Source: Mucilaginibacter roseus
GTDB lineage: Bacteria; Bacteroidota; Bacteroidia; Sphingobacteriales; Sphingobacteriaceae
Direction of reading: 5' to 3'
Length of the DNA stretch: 64,000 nucleotides
Assembly: GCF_021215455.1 (NCBI RefSeq)
Contig: NZ_JAJPWV010000005.1
Span: 272,497-336,496, forward strand
A program made the position numbers and the translations under genes. A model generated the notes under the pieces. It did no database searches. It had not been told where the DNA came from and saw only the letters and a program-made list of their open reading frames with translations. Within the stretch, counting starts at the first letter, position 1; every line of letters starts with the position of its first letter. Below, one piece after another: positions 29,301 to 37,394 of this stretch.

Positions 29301-29537
29301 CGCGGTTGAGCCTTTAACGGCTACCGATACACCCGGAAGCGGAGCTCCCTTTTCATCCACTACTCTACCGGTTACGGCTACAGGGGCTATTGTTTTTTTA
29401 ACTGATACCGGGGCCGCTACAACAGTGTTGTTAAAATTGGTTGCGGCCACGGCTAACATAGAGAACTTAAAAATTAATGAGGCTTTTTTTAGCCAATACT
29501 TATCCCTTACACCCGATGGATGTTCAAAATATTTCAT
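26367..29537 (-). CDS. SusC/RagA family TonB-dependent outer-membrane transporter
   Basis: A 1056-residue TonB-dependent receptor. After an unusually long N-terminal leader ending near VVAAP comes a carboxypeptidase-regulatory-like domain (VTGRVVDEKGAPLPGVSVAVKG). The SusC linker DLKEVVVTALGI follows, then the plug (RVLLRGLTSFTAGGPLYVING, SMTVLKGQTASALYGTRASN), and the barrel closes with YGLNVNFKFKN. There is no STN domain, so control by an ECF sigma/anti-sigma pair is not expected; the operon's ROK protein is a better candidate. It is the first gene of a minus-strand run reaching to 11507. Confidence 0.96.
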   Translation of the reverse strand: MKYFEHPSGVRDKYWLKKASLIFKFSMLAVAATNFNNTVVAAPVSVKKTIAPVAVTGRVVDEKGAPLPGVSVAVKGSTAGTVTDASGKFSINAPDNGTLVFSFIGYTTQEVAVAGKTVINVTLQPAQNDLKEVVVTALGITKEQKKLGYSVTTVNGDALNKAKETNVALSLQGRVAGLSVGGSNGGPGSSARVLLRGLTSFTAGGPLYVINGVPMDNTQRGQSGEWGGADYGDGISNINPDDIESMTVLKGQTASALYGTRASNGVILITTKSGKKNSQFGIEFNTNVQFDKAVDNTDFQQVYGQGIQGVKPTTLDAARLSGSLAWGTKMDGSDVMQIDGKMHPYSPVSNYIDFYRTAPSFTNTASFTGGNETGAFRLSLSDLRANSIVPNSYLDRKTFNFNGSQQVTKKLNINVVANYVLENSKNRSGLSDGPGNPNNGLFLAPNQDIKTLSPGTTPDGKELTFTDDTYVTNPYFAANFFQKNVKRNRLISSLSAKYDLTNWLYVQGRLGYDNSNDLRVDIEPTGTAYRNDNGTMNQTNTQTTEFNADVLINAKRNLVKDLLDLDLSVGGNIRKSNYTGTFINGQNGFIIPYFYSLKNFKTRDSGPIGDLLANQVNSAYYSADFSFKNFLVLSTTGRYDYYSSISKTVGPGIFSPSVAGSFIFSELYHINGLDLGKVRLSYAQTSADARPFSNRVYYDLNNSINGVPAAGFSSQLPNLFLKPYKLQELEAGLEMKFWGDRFGFDVTYFSRKTKDEIINAQTDWTAGYTNRYIATGSTQNRGLEVEIHGTPVRKSGFSWTPSFNFTFVKNKILSTDDLENNVNFGTYRPAASSGTAITALVVGMAGPQILASDYKRDAAGNIVYDADGLPQRGELKAMGSTIPKIYGGFNNTFNYKQFNLSFLVDYRFGNKVLSATENGSIFRGLNKLTLEGREGGVVGQGVTESGATNTTAAPAQTYYQALSRNVGAVSVLDGSFIKLRQITLGYTFNAAFLRGTPFSSIGVSAVGRNLWTIMRKTKNIDPESGFSADPRYAGIEGTSLPFTRTYGLNVNFKFKN

Positions 29538-29617
29538 AATTTTACTCGGTTAAAGTGACTTGATTATCAGGCAATAACAGCTGCCACTGGCATTGCCCTT
29601 AGTTAATTAGTTTCTTG

Positions 29618-29651
29618 CAGGAATTATTGATCATAATTCCTGTTTTTTTTT
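29618..29651 (+). terminator. Intrinsic terminator on the strand opposite the susC leader
   Basis: Perfect 10-bp stem CAGGAATTAT / ATAATTCCTG with loop TGATC, followed immediately by nine T on the plus strand. It is a textbook intrinsic terminator, but no plus-strand gene precedes it. It lies 81 bases upstream of the susC start, in the likely susC 5' leader. Confidence 0.7.
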
Positions 29652-30275
29652 GCGGAGTACCGTTTATCTCATATTATATATCTTGTTTTAAGGTTAATAA
29701 TCAATTAATAACATACATGTTTTTTTTAGCGCTGTAACCCGGCTGTACGGCAATAGAACCCATGTTTATATTGAGCACCGCAAACCTTGATTTATATTGG
29801 AAATTTAATGACGAGATTTTTTTTGCAATATCGATTGCAGAATTTATTAAAAGCTTAATCGACATTAAGTCGCGAAGGGCTCCTTTTGATTTATGATTAA
29901 TATAACAGGTAAAAATTTTATACATATAATACCAGCTGCAATTAATTTTAAATGTATTGGCAATTTAACATTAATGTTACAAATGCAAAACAATTTTTAA
30001 TTTTTTTTTATAAACACAATTCCAAATATTAAAAAACTGTAATCTTGACAATACTTTTTAAATATTTTAATTATTCACGAATATATAGTTTATTATTTCA
30101 TTTAAAAAAGCCTCGATTTGAATTTTTTAATTGACTGTTTGACAGTTAAATTTAACAACAATAACCCATTTATGATTTTTGTAAGATAAATCGTTACAAC
30201 ATTGAAAAATTTATAACAATTATGCTGACTAATTAAAGGTTTAGCTAAAATGGTTTACCTCTTGTAAAATAAAAT

Positions 30276-30283
30276 TAGCTTTG
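30276..30283 (+). promoter_or_regulatory. Candidate Bacteroidota -7 box for the acyl-CoA ligase gene
   Basis: TAGCTTTG matches TAnnTTTG exactly and lies 29 bases before ATG 30313. The expected -33 element is only partly present (GGTTT at the right distance), so this is a moderate call. Confidence 0.4.
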
Positions 30284-30312
30284 CTTTTTTTACAACAATC
30301 AATTGTACCTGA

Positions 30313-32229
30313 ATGAATTTAGCCAATAACCCTGCTACCGTACCGGCCCTTATACAAAACATAGTCAAAAACATTCACCCTGAGGATCAACCTTTCTTGA
30401 GCCATAAAGTAAAAAATGAGTGGATTGATATAACCTATAAACAGGCGCTTGAAAAAATTAATGCCTTATCAGCCTGGATGCTGCACATCGGCATTAAAAA
30501 AGGCGATCACCTTGCACTGATGATCGAAAATGGACCGGACTATATATATTACGACCAGGCATTACAACAAATAGGCGCGGTCAATACGTCCATCTACCCT
30601 ACGTTGAGCGAGGCAGATGTGGAGTACATTTTGAATGATTCACAGTCGCGCATTATACTGGTAGGTAACCCTTTTCTCTTCCGTAAGATACAAAAGGTGG
30701 CTAATAATTGCCCGGCGCTCATACGCATTATACCGGCGTTTGATGAATTTGAAAAGCATATTTCAGTCCAGGCATTAAACGCAGGCATTATAGGCTTTAA
30801 GCAGGTTATCGCTGAAGGCACGTCGCTCCTAAGCCAATACCAGGGCGACATAAACATTGCCCGCGAAGCAATACTGCCGACAGATATTTCATGCCTTATA
30901 TATACATCGGGCACTACCGGCACGCCAAAGGGTGCTATGCTTACCCATCAAAACCTAACTTCTAATGTTTGGGCCAGCCTGGAGCAGATCACTGTAGTTG
31001 AAAAAACAGATGTGTTTTTATCATTCCTGCCCCTGTCCCATGTATTTGAACGGACAGCCACCTATCACATTTGCCTGGCAATGGGCTGTAAGATAGCTTT
31101 TGCTCAAAGCCTTGAGTTGCTGGCAAAAAACATGGGCGAAGTAAGGCCGACCATTATGAACTGTGTACCACGACTGCTGGAGCGTATACAGGACCGCGCA
31201 ATGAAAACCGGCACCGAAGCAGGCGGCTTTAAAGCAAAAATATTTTTATGGGCATTAAGTATTGGCCGTAAATATCGCTATGCGTTGGAGGCCGGCAAAT
31301 CACCAGGATTGATATTAAACACTCAAAATAAACTTGCTGATAAATTGGTATTCAGCAAAATAAAAGAGAAAACAGGTGGCCGCCTCAAGTTCATGATATC
31401 GGGCGGCGGTGCGTTGCCTAAAAACGTCGGTGAGTTTTTTGGCGATTTGGGGATTAAAGTATTAGAGGGGTATGGATTGACGGAAACATCGCCGGTAATG
31501 AGTGTTAACGAGCAGGACCGGCAGGTTTATGGCACAGCAGGCCGCGTAATACCGGGCATTGAAGTGGCCATACAAAACATTGATACCAAACAGATATACA
31601 CTATCCAAACACATAAAAGTTTTAAGCCTGATTTTGAATCGGAAGAAGGCGAAATTATCGTGCGCGGCCATTGTGTAATGAAGGGCTATTGGAACAAACC
31701 CGAAGATACCGCCGCCGCCATTGATAAGGATGGCTGGTTTCATACGGGAGATATTGGCCGCTTCTTTAAAGGGAACATACAGATAACCGACCGGCTAAAA
31801 AACATGCTGGTAAACGCTTATGGTAAAAACGTTTATCCTACCCCGGTTGAAAACACTTACCTCAAAAGCCCGCGTATCGAGGGTGTATTTTTAATCGGCG
31901 ACAGGCGCGAATACATAACGGCGATCATCATCCCGTCAAAGGATGCGTTGCAAACGAAGTTCGGCTTGCCTGAGAGCTTTTTTGAGCAGGAAGAAACTTT
32001 TATTGATGATACTGAGATTGTTAAATGGATTGCTGAGGATATTCGGAAATACTCAAACGAATTAGCCAAGTTTGAGCGCATTAAAAACTTTAAGGTTAAA
32101 CGCAAACCCTTTAGCATGGACGATGGCGAAATCACGCCGACCATGAAAACCAAACGCCGCGTTATTGAAAAGAAATATGCCGAGGCGATTGAAGACCTGT
32201 ACGCTGCCGAAGCAGATGATGCATTATAG
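30313..32229 (+). CDS. AMP-forming long-chain acyl-CoA synthetase (FadD-like)
   Basis: A 638-residue ANL-superfamily enzyme that activates fatty acid with ATP and CoA. The P-loop-like motif YTSGTTGTPKGAMLTHQN starts at Tyr197, FLPLSHVFERTATY follows, then YGLTETSPVMS and the hinge region GWFHTGDIGRFFKGNIQITDR. The C-terminal domain carries the usual lysine-rich end. Length and the ITYKQALEKINALSAWML opening fit long-chain acyl-CoA ligases of the AMP-dependent type. It is monocistronic, converging with the OmpA gene 8 bases away. Confidence 0.92.
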   Translation: MNLANNPATVPALIQNIVKNIHPEDQPFLSHKVKNEWIDITYKQALEKINALSAWMLHIGIKKGDHLALMIENGPDYIYYDQALQQIGAVNTSIYPTLSEADVEYILNDSQSRIILVGNPFLFRKIQKVANNCPALIRIIPAFDEFEKHISVQALNAGIIGFKQVIAEGTSLLSQYQGDINIAREAILPTDISCLIYTSGTTGTPKGAMLTHQNLTSNVWASLEQITVVEKTDVFLSFLPLSHVFERTATYHICLAMGCKIAFAQSLELLAKNMGEVRPTIMNCVPRLLERIQDRAMKTGTEAGGFKAKIFLWALSIGRKYRYALEAGKSPGLILNTQNKLADKLVFSKIKEKTGGRLKFMISGGGALPKNVGEFFGDLGIKVLEGYGLTETSPVMSVNEQDRQVYGTAGRVIPGIEVAIQNIDTKQIYTIQTHKSFKPDFESEEGEIIVRGHCVMKGYWNKPEDTAAAIDKDGWFHTGDIGRFFKGNIQITDRLKNMLVNAYGKNVYPTPVENTYLKSPRIEGVFLIGDRREYITAIIIPSKDALQTKFGLPESFFEQEETFIDDTEIVKWIAEDIRKYSNELAKFERIKNFKVKRKPFSMDDGEITPTMKTKRRVIEKKYAEAIEDLYAAEADDAL

Positions 32230-32237
32230 AACTGCGA

Positions 32238-34139
32238 CTACTGCGCAACAATTTTGAATTCGGTACGCCGGTTTAGCTGGCGGCCGTTTTCGGTATTATT
32301 GTCGGCAATGGGCTGTGTTTCGCCATAACCTTTAAATATTAACCGAGCTGCTGGTATTTTAGCGGCTATTAAATAATTATATACCTCCTTCGCCCTGTTT
32401 TGGGATAATGTCAGGTTCAAGTCGTCATTACCAACATTATCGGTGTGGCCTGAAATTTCAACCTTAACATTAGCGTTTTCGTTTAAAAACTGTACCAGCT
32501 TAGCAAGTTCAGCTTTTGATTCGGGACGAAGATCAAACTTGTTAGTATCAAAAAATATATTGCGCAGCACCACCTTCTTCCCTATTTCAATCGGCGACAG
32601 TTCTACATTTATAATAAACGGTGATTTGGGCTCACGGTCTGCCAGCGAGAAATTCTCCGAACAAAACAGATACCCACTTTTGGATATATTCAACCCGTAA
32701 TTTTTACCGGAAGTAAGCGTCGCCAAAAAGCCACCATCTTCTTCACCGCTATAGTCCTGGTAAACAATATGGTTTCGCTCAAGGTCAACAATCTCCACAT
32801 CCGCTTCAATAGGCTTTTTGGTTTTAGCATCAGTTACCTTGCCTTTTACATAGGTAACCAGCTTTGGCCGGGCTTTAACCGGCATTTCAAACTTATAAAT
32901 ATCAAAACCGCCGCTGCCCTGTAATTTGTTTGACGAAAAGAAAGCGTAATCGCCCTGCGCGGTAAGGGTAAGCCCGTTCTCATCCCCGCTTGAATTAATG
33001 GGATAACCAAGATTTTCGGGCTTCTGCCATTTGCCATTGGCATCGAGCCTGCTCACAAACAAGTCCTTGTTGCCTAAACCCGGCCAACCATTTGAGCTAA
33101 AATAAAGCGTATTATCATCCGGGTGGATAAACGGCGATTGCTCATCATAAGGCGTGTTTACACTCGGCCCCAAGTTTTCAGGCTGACTCCAGCCTTTATC
33201 AGTAAGAGTTGTTTTCCAAATATCGTAGCCACCCAGGCCTCCGGCTTTGTTGCTCACAAAATACAAAGTTCGCCCGTCGGCACTTATAGAAGGCTGCGAT
33301 TCCCAAGCTCCCGTATTAACCGGCGGATTAATGCCTACCGGTTTACCCCAACCCTCGCCATGCTTTTGAGCTATATAGATATCGCATTTACCCCTGCCAT
33401 CAGGCCGGTTGCAACCGGTAAAAAACAAGTAGCGCCCATCCTGCGATATAGATTGCGAACCCTCATTGTATTGCGCCGTATTGATGTTTGCGCTTAAATA
33501 AACCGCAGGCTGCCAGTTACCATCCTTCTGTTCGCTTTTATAAAAATCCTCATTATTGTTTATCTTACGGGTAAAAATCAGCATGCTTTCGTCGGCAGTC
33601 GCAACCGGCATATACTCATCATCAGCAGAATTTACGCCCGTACCTAAATTTATTGGCTTAAAAGCTACCGGATTTTTTACAGCTTGTATGGAGAAGTCGC
33701 AATCGGCAATCAGCTTTTGCGCGTAAGCCATATTTTGGAGCGTGATGTTGCCGAATGTTAGATATTTTTGTAAGTGTGATTTTGCCTCCGGGTATTGTGC
33801 TTCTGTTATTTCAGCCTCTCCTGCCTTCAGATAAACTGCCCGGTTAAACTCCGGATTCGCCGCTATCGCTTTTCGATAATAAATAACCGCTTTACCAAAT
33901 TCACGCTTTCTTCGCCATAGATCGCCTAACTGAATATGCGCCTCAACAAACTTGTCATCCTCAGCAACGGCTTTGGTTAATTCGGCAATGGCCTCATCAA
34001 ACATCCTGTCGTCCATTAGATGATTGGCAGCTACAAAATGCTTTATAGCCTGCTTGTTGCTACTGGTGTATTGGCCGTTTTGGCAAAAAGCAACCGAAGC
34101 CGTTAATGTGAAATACAGCAGAAAAAAAACGTATCGCAT
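32238..34139 (-). CDS. OmpA-family protein with TPR and PD40 (WD40-like) repeats
   Basis: A 633-residue exported, envelope-anchored protein (signal peptide to VAFCQ). TPR-like repeats fill about residues 27-140 (MFDEAIAELTKAV, FGKAVIYYRKAIAANPEFNRA). A PD40 propeller follows (RYLFFTGCNRPDGRG, RTLYFVSNKAGGLGGYDIW, NTLYFSSNGWPGLGNKDLF). Then comes a carboxypeptidase-regulatory-like domain (VKGKVTDAKTKKPIEADVEI), and a peptidoglycan-binding OmpA domain closes it (FFDTNKFDLRPES, EISGHTDNVGNDDLN). This architecture is common in Bacteroidota and is related to type IX secretion PorE-like proteins, but a specific role cannot be assigned here. Confidence 0.92.
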   Translation of the reverse strand: MRYVFFLLYFTLTASVAFCQNGQYTSSNKQAIKHFVAANHLMDDRMFDEAIAELTKAVAEDDKFVEAHIQLGDLWRRKREFGKAVIYYRKAIAANPEFNRAVYLKAGEAEITEAQYPEAKSHLQKYLTFGNITLQNMAYAQKLIADCDFSIQAVKNPVAFKPINLGTGVNSADDEYMPVATADESMLIFTRKINNNEDFYKSEQKDGNWQPAVYLSANINTAQYNEGSQSISQDGRYLFFTGCNRPDGRGKCDIYIAQKHGEGWGKPVGINPPVNTGAWESQPSISADGRTLYFVSNKAGGLGGYDIWKTTLTDKGWSQPENLGPSVNTPYDEQSPFIHPDDNTLYFSSNGWPGLGNKDLFVSRLDANGKWQKPENLGYPINSSGDENGLTLTAQGDYAFFSSNKLQGSGGFDIYKFEMPVKARPKLVTYVKGKVTDAKTKKPIEADVEIVDLERNHIVYQDYSGEEDGGFLATLTSGKNYGLNISKSGYLFCSENFSLADREPKSPFIINVELSPIEIGKKVVLRNIFFDTNKFDLRPESKAELAKLVQFLNENANVKVEISGHTDNVGNDDLNLTLSQNRAKEVYNYLIAAKIPAARLIFKGYGETQPIADNNTENGRQLNRRTEFKIVAQ

Positions 34140-34180
34140 AGGTTACAATAACGATGGTTAGTAACCCAAGTTACAATAAA

Positions 34181-34804
34181 TCAAGGGATATTTAAAAACT
34201 TGTGCGTTTGCAGCGAAATTTCCCACTGCGGATTGTTCATTACATAATCCACGATCAGCGGGGTCATCTCCTTAGCGCGCGACCATTCCGGCTGTAAAAA
34301 CAGCTTACAATCAGGCGATACGGTTTTGGCATGCTGTTCGGCAAACTCAAAATCCGACTTGTTGAATATAATAACCTTAAGCTCGTTCGCCATTACCGCT
34401 ACATCCGGCGACGGCGACTTGAATTTTTTAGGAGAAAGGCAAATCCAGTCCCAATTACCGGATAAAGGATAAGCACCGGATGTTTCGATAAACGTGCGGA
34501 TTCCGTTTACTTTTAGTTGTGTAGTAAGATAGTCTAGATTATATATCAGCGGCTCACCACCTGTAACCACCACATTTTTTGCAGGATGTTGGGCAGCGTG
34601 TTCAACAATAGTATCTGCCGATGTAAGCGCATGTAGTTCAGCATCCCAGCTTTCCTTAACATCACACCAATGGCAGCCCACATCGCATCCGCCCAGCCGA
34701 ATAAAATAGGCCGCCTTGCCGGTATTGTATCCCTCGCCCTGTATCGTGTAAAACTCTTCCATTAAAGGAAGCAATGTGCCGTCGTCCGGTATTTGATGTG
34801 CCAT
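34181..34804 (-). CDS. queE: 7-carboxy-7-deazaguanine synthase QueE
   Basis: A 207-residue radical-SAM enzyme that converts 6-carboxytetrahydropterin to 7-carboxy-7-deazaguanine in queuosine and 7-deazapurine synthesis. The FYTIQGEGYNTGKAAYFIRL opening and the cluster motif CDVGCHWC (CX3CX2C) are diagnostic, and VVTGGEPLIY is the GGE SAM motif. LQPEWS near the C-terminus fits the Bacteroidota form. ATG 34804 is chosen over an upstream TTG at 34819. No queC, queD or queF is in the window. Confidence 0.95.
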   Translation of the reverse strand: MAHQIPDDGTLLPLMEEFYTIQGEGYNTGKAAYFIRLGGCDVGCHWCDVKESWDAELHALTSADTIVEHAAQHPAKNVVVTGGEPLIYNLDYLTTQLKVNGIRTFIETSGAYPLSGNWDWICLSPKKFKSPSPDVAVMANELKVIIFNKSDFEFAEQHAKTVSPDCKLFLQPEWSRAKEMTPLIVDYVMNNPQWEISLQTHKFLNIP

Positions 34805-34902
34805 ACTAATAGTCGGCAAATATACACATTAGCGGCTTAGCCAATTTTTTAAGGCTTTTTTATTTTATTGAATATTAGTTATTTTACTTTAAATTTACCT
34901 TG

Positions 34903-35667
34903 ATGAAAAAAATCTACCTACCTATCACCCTCATCGTCATGCTTTTGCTTTCATCATGTGTTGATGTTGAAGAGCGTTACAGCTTCGCTGCAGATGGATC
35001 GTGCAAAGTGGTTTACGGCTTTGATATGAGCCGTGCTATATCCGTACTGCAAAACCTCATGACCGACTCGTTGCGCACCACGCCGCAATTCGCGATGAAA
35101 AAGGATACGGTGCTTAACTTTTACAGCGCCATACCTGACAGCATCCAGCGTTCCATGACGGCGGAAGATATTAATCTGGCACAAACCAGCGACCTGGCGG
35201 TTAAGATGGACCTGCAAAAAAGCCTGATGAACGTGAAAGTAAGCCATTATGCCAAAAACACTGCCGACCTGGAATACTATTTGAAAAACATCTCAAAAAT
35301 ATCGCGAAACAGCCAACTCAGCGCACTCACAAAGGGACAAGGCGGTAGCACGGAGGCCGACTCGAAATCGTTAATAGGCAGCCAGGATTATTATACTTAT
35401 GAGATAACCCCTACCCGTTTCAGGCGCATAGTGGATAAAATAAAGTTTAACGCGTTTTTAAAACGCACGCAATCAACGTTGATTATGGCCAAGGCTATGC
35501 TAATTGATATGCCGTACAAAGTGGTGCTTAACTTTGCCAAGCCGGTAAAAAAAGTAAATAACCCAAAGGCCGTACTATCTGCCGACAGGCGCAGCGTTAC
35601 ACTAACCACCGATATGGACGAAATTACACGTAACCCGGCTGTAATGAACCTGCAGGTAGATTTTTAA
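34903..35667 (+). CDS. Hypothetical lipoprotein
   Basis: A 254-residue predicted lipoprotein. Signal sequence MKKIYLPITLIVMLLLSSC with lipidation at Cys19. The mature part begins VDVEERYSFAADGSCKVVYGF, a pattern seen in Bacteroidota envelope proteins of unknown function. A basic middle segment (RFRRIVDKIKFNAFLKR) is followed by beta-rich sequence ending NPAVMNLQVDF. ATG 34903 is preferred to TTG 34900. The stop abuts the ATG of the Rieske gene with no gap, so they are translationally coupled. I do not recognise a domain. Confidence 0.8.
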   Translation: MKKIYLPITLIVMLLLSSCVDVEERYSFAADGSCKVVYGFDMSRAISVLQNLMTDSLRTTPQFAMKKDTVLNFYSAIPDSIQRSMTAEDINLAQTSDLAVKMDLQKSLMNVKVSHYAKNTADLEYYLKNISKISRNSQLSALTKGQGGSTEADSKSLIGSQDYYTYEITPTRFRRIVDKIKFNAFLKRTQSTLIMAKAMLIDMPYKVVLNFAKPVKKVNNPKAVLSADRRSVTLTTDMDEITRNPAVMNLQVDF

Positions 35668-36027
35668 ATGAAGTGGTTTAAGATTGATGATGTGCAGCCC
35701 GACGATACCTTTATAAAGAAAGTGAAAGCTGATGGCAAAAGCATATGCGTAGTTGGCTATGAGGGAAATATCTATGCACTATCAGCGCGTTGCCCGCATG
35801 CCGGTGAAGACCTGAGCCGCGGCTGGTGTAAGGAAGGCAAGCTGGTATGCCCGGTACACCGTTTCTCCTACTCACTCGAAAATGGCCGGGGAAGTAGCGG
35901 ACAAAATGATTATGTGCGCACCTATCCGATTAAAATAGCAAAGGGTGAAGTGTTTGTTGGTGTGAGCTCCTTTTGGCAAAAAATCAAAAGTTTATTCAGC
36001 CGCAGCGAGTCCTTTTTTGAAGAATGA
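35668..36027 (+). CDS. Rieske [2Fe-2S] ferredoxin-like protein
   Basis: A 119-residue soluble Rieske protein. Cluster ligands are Cys42 and His44 in CPHAG and Cys61 and His64 in CPVHRF. The fold matches the small NirD/biphenyl-dioxygenase-ferredoxin type and is all the protein contains, apart from a basic and then acidic tail. Electron partner unknown. It follows the lipoprotein gene without a gap. Its last 36 bases overlap the 3' end of the convergent rsmD gene. Confidence 0.92.
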   Translation: MKWFKIDDVQPDDTFIKKVKADGKSICVVGYEGNIYALSARCPHAGEDLSRGWCKEGKLVCPVHRFSYSLENGRGSSGQNDYVRTYPIKIAKGEVFVGVSSFWQKIKSLFSRSESFFEE

Positions 36028-36543
36028 GAATGAAGAGTGGCCGTATTTGCGTTGCTCCACAAAAGCAGGATGATTGCTTAAATTTTGCATAGATTGATGC
36101 TCGATGATCAGCAGTCCATCAGGTAATAACAAATCCTTTTCAAAAACCACTTTAGCAATTTCAGGTATGCGGTTCAAATCATACGGCGGGTCAGCAAAAA
36201 TCACACCATATTGCTCCGTTTCCATCTCCAGAAATTTAAATACATCGGCACGGTATGTTTTAATACCTTCGAGTCCGTGCTTTTTGGCCATATCTTTTAA
36301 AAAATTCAGACCATTTATATTACGGTCAATCGCCGTAACCAAGCTTGCCCCTCGCGATGAAAATTCTAATGATAAATTGCCTGTACCACTAAACAGATCG
36401 AGCACCCTGATTTCTTCAAGGTCAATCTGATTTTGAAGAATGTTGAACAATGCCTCCTTAGCCAGATCAGTAGTTGGCCGGGCCGGGAGATTGTTTGGCG
36501 GATTAAGCCTTAACCCACGTAGCTTCCCCCCTATAACGCGCAT
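35992..36543 (-). CDS. rsmD: 16S rRNA (guanine966-N2)-methyltransferase RsmD
   Basis: A 183-residue SAM-dependent methyltransferase acting on 16S rRNA in the 30S subunit. It starts MRVIGGKLRGLRL, as the family does, then has the SAM motif VLDLFSGTGNLSLE and the catalytic DPPY motif (IFADPPYDLN). Its start overlaps the end of the DUF3822 gene by 13 bases. Its 3' end overlaps the Rieske gene on the other strand. Confidence 0.95.
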   Translation of the reverse strand: MRVIGGKLRGLRLNPPNNLPARPTTDLAKEALFNILQNQIDLEEIRVLDLFSGTGNLSLEFSSRGASLVTAIDRNINGLNFLKDMAKKHGLEGIKTYRADVFKFLEMETEQYGVIFADPPYDLNRIPEIAKVVFEKDLLLPDGLLIIEHQSMQNLSNHPAFVEQRKYGHSSFSFFKKGLAAAE

Positions 36544-37334
36544 AATGATAACGCAGTAAGTGAGAGTATTTGTTGAATCTCTATCTCTCTCGGCAATGCA
36601 AATAAGCTCAAGGTATTTAGCTGAGCCGATTTAAAAAATTCCGTGGCTTTGATCAGCAACTCATCATTGCTTTCAATTGCCCCGCTTATACTCAGATGCA
36701 GATCAGCAGGCTCCATGTTAATGGCTTTAGCCGCTAATGCCGAGAAATACAAAACGTCATCCGCATTAGTGCATTCAAAGTTGTTGTAGTAGCGTATTTT
36801 ACCATACCTGAAGTAAAGCAGATCAATACGACCGTCCATTAAATTCAAATAAAGCGTGTCGTCCGCCGGGTGATTGGCTCCGATAGCGGCTACCCAACCC
36901 TTAGTACTAAAAACTGTATTTTCAAGCCCGAAACGCCGCTCTGCCAGGTCGGCGTGCTTTACCGGTACTTTGTATATCACCATATTTTCCCCATCAAGCT
37001 GCTGCGCGAATAATCTATCTGTTGATTGTACGTTAAGCAAACGGGCATAATCAGCAACATTATCTTCGCTGTAAACAGAGTTGGGCAACAAGGTAAAACC
37101 TGTTGCAGGTAAACCGATAATCAATTGCTTGTAATCAGCTTCAAACAGGTCGGCAAGTTCCTCCGGAGCTGATAACTCTTCAAGCGGATGCCCGCTTTCG
37201 CAAACTAAAAGTTTGTTGCCCGCGGTTACCGCGTACGTAAAACTATTGCTGTGTAATTGCACCAGTAAGGTATAATCAGCAGCAGCATCAAGCCCAAAAG
37301 CCTCGTCATGATAGTTAAATGTCGGTTCGTTCAT
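36531..37334 (-). CDS. DUF3822 family protein
   Basis: A 267-residue protein with features of DUF3822, an ASKHA-like fold family found beside rsmD throughout Bacteroidota. Visible landmarks are the early YTLLVQLHSNSFTYAVT strand pair, ADYKQLIIGLPATGFTLLP, and LYLNLMDGRIDLLYFRYGKIRYYNNF with SISGAIE. It overlaps rsmD by 13 bases, so the two are translationally coupled. The conserved pairing suggests a role linked to ribosome maturation, but its function is unknown. Confidence 0.85.
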   Translation of the reverse strand: MNEPTFNYHDEAFGLDAAADYTLLVQLHSNSFTYAVTAGNKLLVCESGHPLEELSAPEELADLFEADYKQLIIGLPATGFTLLPNSVYSEDNVADYARLLNVQSTDRLFAQQLDGENMVIYKVPVKHADLAERRFGLENTVFSTKGWVAAIGANHPADDTLYLNLMDGRIDLLYFRYGKIRYYNNFECTNADDVLYFSALAAKAINMEPADLHLSISGAIESNDELLIKATEFFKSAQLNTLSLFALPREIEIQQILSLTALSLCAL

Positions 37335-37394
37335 GTATAGAATAGCAGCAAAAGTAATGTTTTTTTATTGCTCAGGATAACGCTTATTAGCAGG

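Larger units (their letters stand above)
29538..30312. promoter_or_regulatory. 775-base AT-rich divergent intergenic region (susC / fadD-like)
   Basis: This is the longest stretch without a confident gene. It separates the SusC operon from the acyl-CoA ligase gene and must hold both promoters. It contains a plus-strand hairpin with a T-run (29618-29651), a near-perfect TGCCA-C-TGGCA dyad around 29583-29593, and very A/T-rich sequence from 29940 to 30230. A weak 74-codon minus frame at 29701-29925 is present, but I do not accept it as a gene. I found no convincing minus-strand -7/-33 pair for susC. Confidence 0.5.

Noticed and set aside
29701..29925. 74-codon minus-strand frame in the susC/fadD intergenic region
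   Set aside because: It lies in AT-rich DNA, has no recognisable domain, and the plus strand across the same bases is equally readable in pieces. Too weak to call as a gene without homologues.
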